From Dipylidium caninum (lineage: Eukaryota; Platyhelminthes; Cestoda; Cyclophyllidea; Dipylidiidae): a stretch of DNA of 64,000 bases. The stretch is from positions 434,001 through 498,000 of the forward strand of contig QEYB01000825.1 of assembly GCA_017562135.1 (NCBI GenBank). Reading direction: 5' to 3'. Position 1 is the stretch's first letter. Each line of letters begins with the position of its first letter. Under the pieces are notes generated by a model that was given only the letters and a program-made list of their open reading frames with translations, was not told the DNA's origin and made no database searches. A program made the position numbers and the translations under genes. This document shows positions 61,202 through 64,000 of this stretch, piece by piece.

Positions 61202-64000
61202 CTTGGGGGGAACACACTGTAACATTCACTTACCACGGACAAAAACAGTCTATCCACTTCACTCGTCTTATGTTTTGATACGCACTGAATATTTTACGTA
61301 TGCCGCCCGGGGTCGGATAGGCTACACAACGACCCTCTCTCTACAAGACAAACAACTGACGCCCACTAGCTCATCTATGCAGCCCTAGGTGTTATTGTGG
61401 CCCACAAAGGAGATCGTCAAATTTGTAAAGATTATTCTGACAAAATTATTCAAAATTATTCCGATTCCCGTCTCCCCTTCCATGTGTGTTACACCTGAAC
61501 TCCACCACCACCACCTCCTCCTCCTCCTCCTCCTCGTTCTCCCCTTCTCTCATAGCCCTTGATTCGCTGCTTGCCTGCGAGGAAAACCGTATTTCTTTTC
61601 GTCGGTGTTGTTGCTGCCCCACTCCACTCCACTCCCCTCTACTCCCTCCGGCTCGATCTACTTCTCGAATCTTCCTGCATGTGTACGTACCTCGGACTGA
61701 TGTGAATTGTGAGTGTGTATTGCTTAAAAAGAACGCTAGATGCGAAATAAGTATCCGTGTGGCTGGAAGCCCCATTATTCTCCTTATCACCCAGTCGAGT
61801 GTTGGAGTTTGAGTGAGGCCTTAAGTGTCTGGCGTCGTTTGTTCCGATGGAAGTAGGAGATCGAGCTTAAAACGGGACCTTAACTTAGGATGCATGCAAA
61901 AAGGCTGTAAATGTGGCGAATTTCGTGGTTAAGTGGTTGGCTATAAAAGTAAGAGACCACTTGGCTCTCATGCCAGTCAAAATTAAGCTGTGTTTATGCA
62001 AGAATTCGTGACTTTAAAGTATTTAATTGACTGTTAGTAGAAATAAATAGTGGATTATAAGGTGGAATTCCAGCGGCAAGTGTTTAAAAATTTGACAGAT
62101 GTGATCCTTGAAAATGTTATTCACCAACAGCCTTGCAATGCCCAATTTAGCATAATTGTCGGAAGACGGTTCTTTACTGATGATACTACTGAAATGGCAG
62201 GTTAGTAGTAGTGGTAGTAGTATGTTTACCTTTGGGGTTTTTACTCACCTAGGGCCAAAATTATACTCTAATGCTAAAATACCGACTGATGAAGAGGTCT
62301 TTTTAACTCTACCCGGGTGGAGGAACATGTGGATGACCACAGATCTCCGTCAACTATCCACATCGCGGTGGGACACTGTTGCCAACTCCCCCTTTCTGCC
62401 TTTTCAATCAGCAACTAAGAGTATTTGATGTGTATCAGCACCAAGTGACTGTCTAAAAAGCATGATTATGGTAGTGGCAAAGGTCAAGGGCGTTCGTGTG
62501 AAGCTCTGGGAGCGCTCGCATGTCATTACTTGGATCCCAGATCACTGTCCTTTCTCGTTTTAACATTGCCACAAGAGTTGCCTTTTCTTGGCTTGTTTAT
62601 GATAGTCTAAATCGTTTTAAGAAATGTGTGTTGACTGCCATTAAGTTCACAAGCATGATCTATAGCCACTTGGACGTCCCCTTTAAGAGAATTATGCACC
62701 GGCTGATCAAAGACTGTGGCTTGTCGAAATTCTCACCCCTCAAGAGGAACAGCCAAGGAAGATACTAGTTTGAGTAATTTTTAACCTTTTTTTCAGCCAA
62801 TAGAACTGTATGGAGGAATATTTCACATCTGAAAGATTAAATCACATAAGTCGCATATCAGTGAGACATTTCCAGGGGTGTTGACGGCAAAGACGACGAC
62901 GACGACGACGACGACCAGGACGTCTTCACCTCGCGGTGTTCCACCCTCAAACACTGTCGTATAATAAGTCTACCAGAAAAGTTATCTACTTGAAAGAAGA
63001 CGAACTTACCGACTTCTCCCGTCAACAATTGTACATAATAACTCACGAAGTCGTAGATAAAAATATATTGGATCTGAAAGGCAAGAAAAGCTTATCTTCC
63101 TTCCTCTCATCCAGGCAGAGTTCTTTACACCCCTCAGAGAATATGCTGAGGACAGAAATATGGGGACTTTGTGTGGAAATGTTGTTACTTCTCAACGGAA
63201 ATACCAACAACTGACAAAAGAGTTTGACAGCACCTCGAAGGCAGGTCACATAGCCCTGCTGAAGGGTCGGGGGCGGGGGCCGAGGTGGAGGGACATCGCT
63301 CCATAACTTTCTACTCCAAGGTGAAATACCGGTCGGAGGAAAGAACTTTTTGCAGCTGTACTTCTCAGGGGCTGTTGGATAGTCTAACCTCCTGTTTGAG
63401 GGGCATTATTACGGGCTTTTAGCGGATGCCAAGCATCGACCTCAGAACACCTTTGTAAATCACGAGGAGGGACACTTTTATGAGATGACAACTCGAGTGA
63501 GTCCATAAATATTGCCGAGCTTTTAAAAGCCACGCCAAATGGTCGCCCCTTCTCCCTTCCCCCCGCCCCCACCGCGCCCCACCGCCTCGCCCCGGCCCCT
63601 CTCGAAAGTGTAGTCATGCTATATGGCACAGGAGGTGTTTACCCCTTCCAAATTATCTCCAAGTGTTATACACCCTAGGCGGATGAGATTTCGGGCGATG
63701 ATAAGACCAGGCTGGTTGTACAGGCTGTTGCATTTTTAGTTTGACTAAACCAGTGACTGTGTGACTATCAGCCGAACCAACTTCCCTCCCCGGCGAATTG
63801 TTGGCCTCAATCACCTGGAATTAGTTTGTCCGGAAGATAATCCCCTAACAGGCCAGGAGGTGGTAGCTTAGCACGGGGAAATGCAACTGGCATGGCTATT
63901 TCGGGAGGAGAGGAAGGAGGAGGAGGAGGAGCTCAGGGGGAAAGAGATCATTAACCAAGAAGGAATATGTGGGGGAACGAAAATACCCTCATTACGGCTG
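61202..64000. other. 3' flank, no further gene called
   Basis: Contains a CCT run (61513-61536), a possible polyadenylation signal (AATAAA at 62042) and a (GAC)8 run at 62892-62915. A plus-strand frame at 62936-63214 (92 codons) has protein-like composition but no recognised domain and no clear splice signals; it could be an unrecognised exon. A GGA run lies near 63915-63930. Confidence 0.4.
62892..62915. repeat. (GAC)8 trinucleotide run
   Basis: Eight uninterrupted GAC/ACG units on the plus strand. In one frame they read as an Asp run, within a short open frame that ends at a stop soon after. Confidence 0.92.

Noticed and set aside
62936..63214. 92-codon frame near the right edge, possible exon
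   Set aside because: Composition is protein-like, but there are no recognised motifs and no clear acceptor or donor; left uncalled.

Overview
This looks like nuclear DNA of an animal, most likely a parasitic flatworm (tapeworm-like). That reading rests on spliced genes with GT-AG introns, many of them 69-100 bp, separated by long gene-poor DNA full of CA, GGA and GCCCC simple repeats, and on several decayed mariner transposons. The taxon is inferred; no sequence search was possible. There are no bacterial-type operons, CRISPR arrays or rRNA genes.

Three protein genes are well supported. (1) 3636-4171, minus strand: a two-exon gene for a mitochondrial release-factor-like protein of the C12orf65/MTRFR family, with a GGQ motif. 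(2) 6379-12689, minus strand: seven coding exons of a large C2H2 zinc-finger protein, at least 1,026 residues and seven fingers. All internal splice phases agree. Its first coding exon(s) were not found. A TATA/CCAAT promoter pointing the same way at 17.85-17.99 kb is the best candidate for its start. (3) 56307-61201, plus strand: a three-exon gene for a 193-residue neuronal calcium sensor of the neurocalcin/hippocalcin/visinin-like group, with a 4.2-kb first intron.

Between the promoter near 18 kb and the calcium-sensor gene lie about 38 kb with no convincing host gene. This stretch holds a large imperfect palindrome: two inverted arms of about 1.7 kb (24366-26050 and 36480-38140) around a 10.4-kb spacer. 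The spacer carries a Ty3/Gypsy-type reverse-transcriptase fragment and a diverged tandem duplication. It is followed by mariner relics at 41.2-42.2, 43.9-44.4, 47.6-48.0 and 49.6-49.9 kb. Further relics lie at 0.7-1.1 kb and, nearly full length, at 59.2-60.1 kb inside the calcium-sensor intron. The longest open frame of the window (355 codons, 41405-42472) is part of such a relic, not a gene.

The three genes have unrelated jobs (mitochondrial translation rescue, transcription, calcium signalling) and show no functional clustering. The most unusual structures are the large palindrome, a perfect 16-bp hairpin at 60106-60144 just after a mariner relic, and a cluster of seven CCAAT boxes containing two copies of the same CCAATTGG palindrome.
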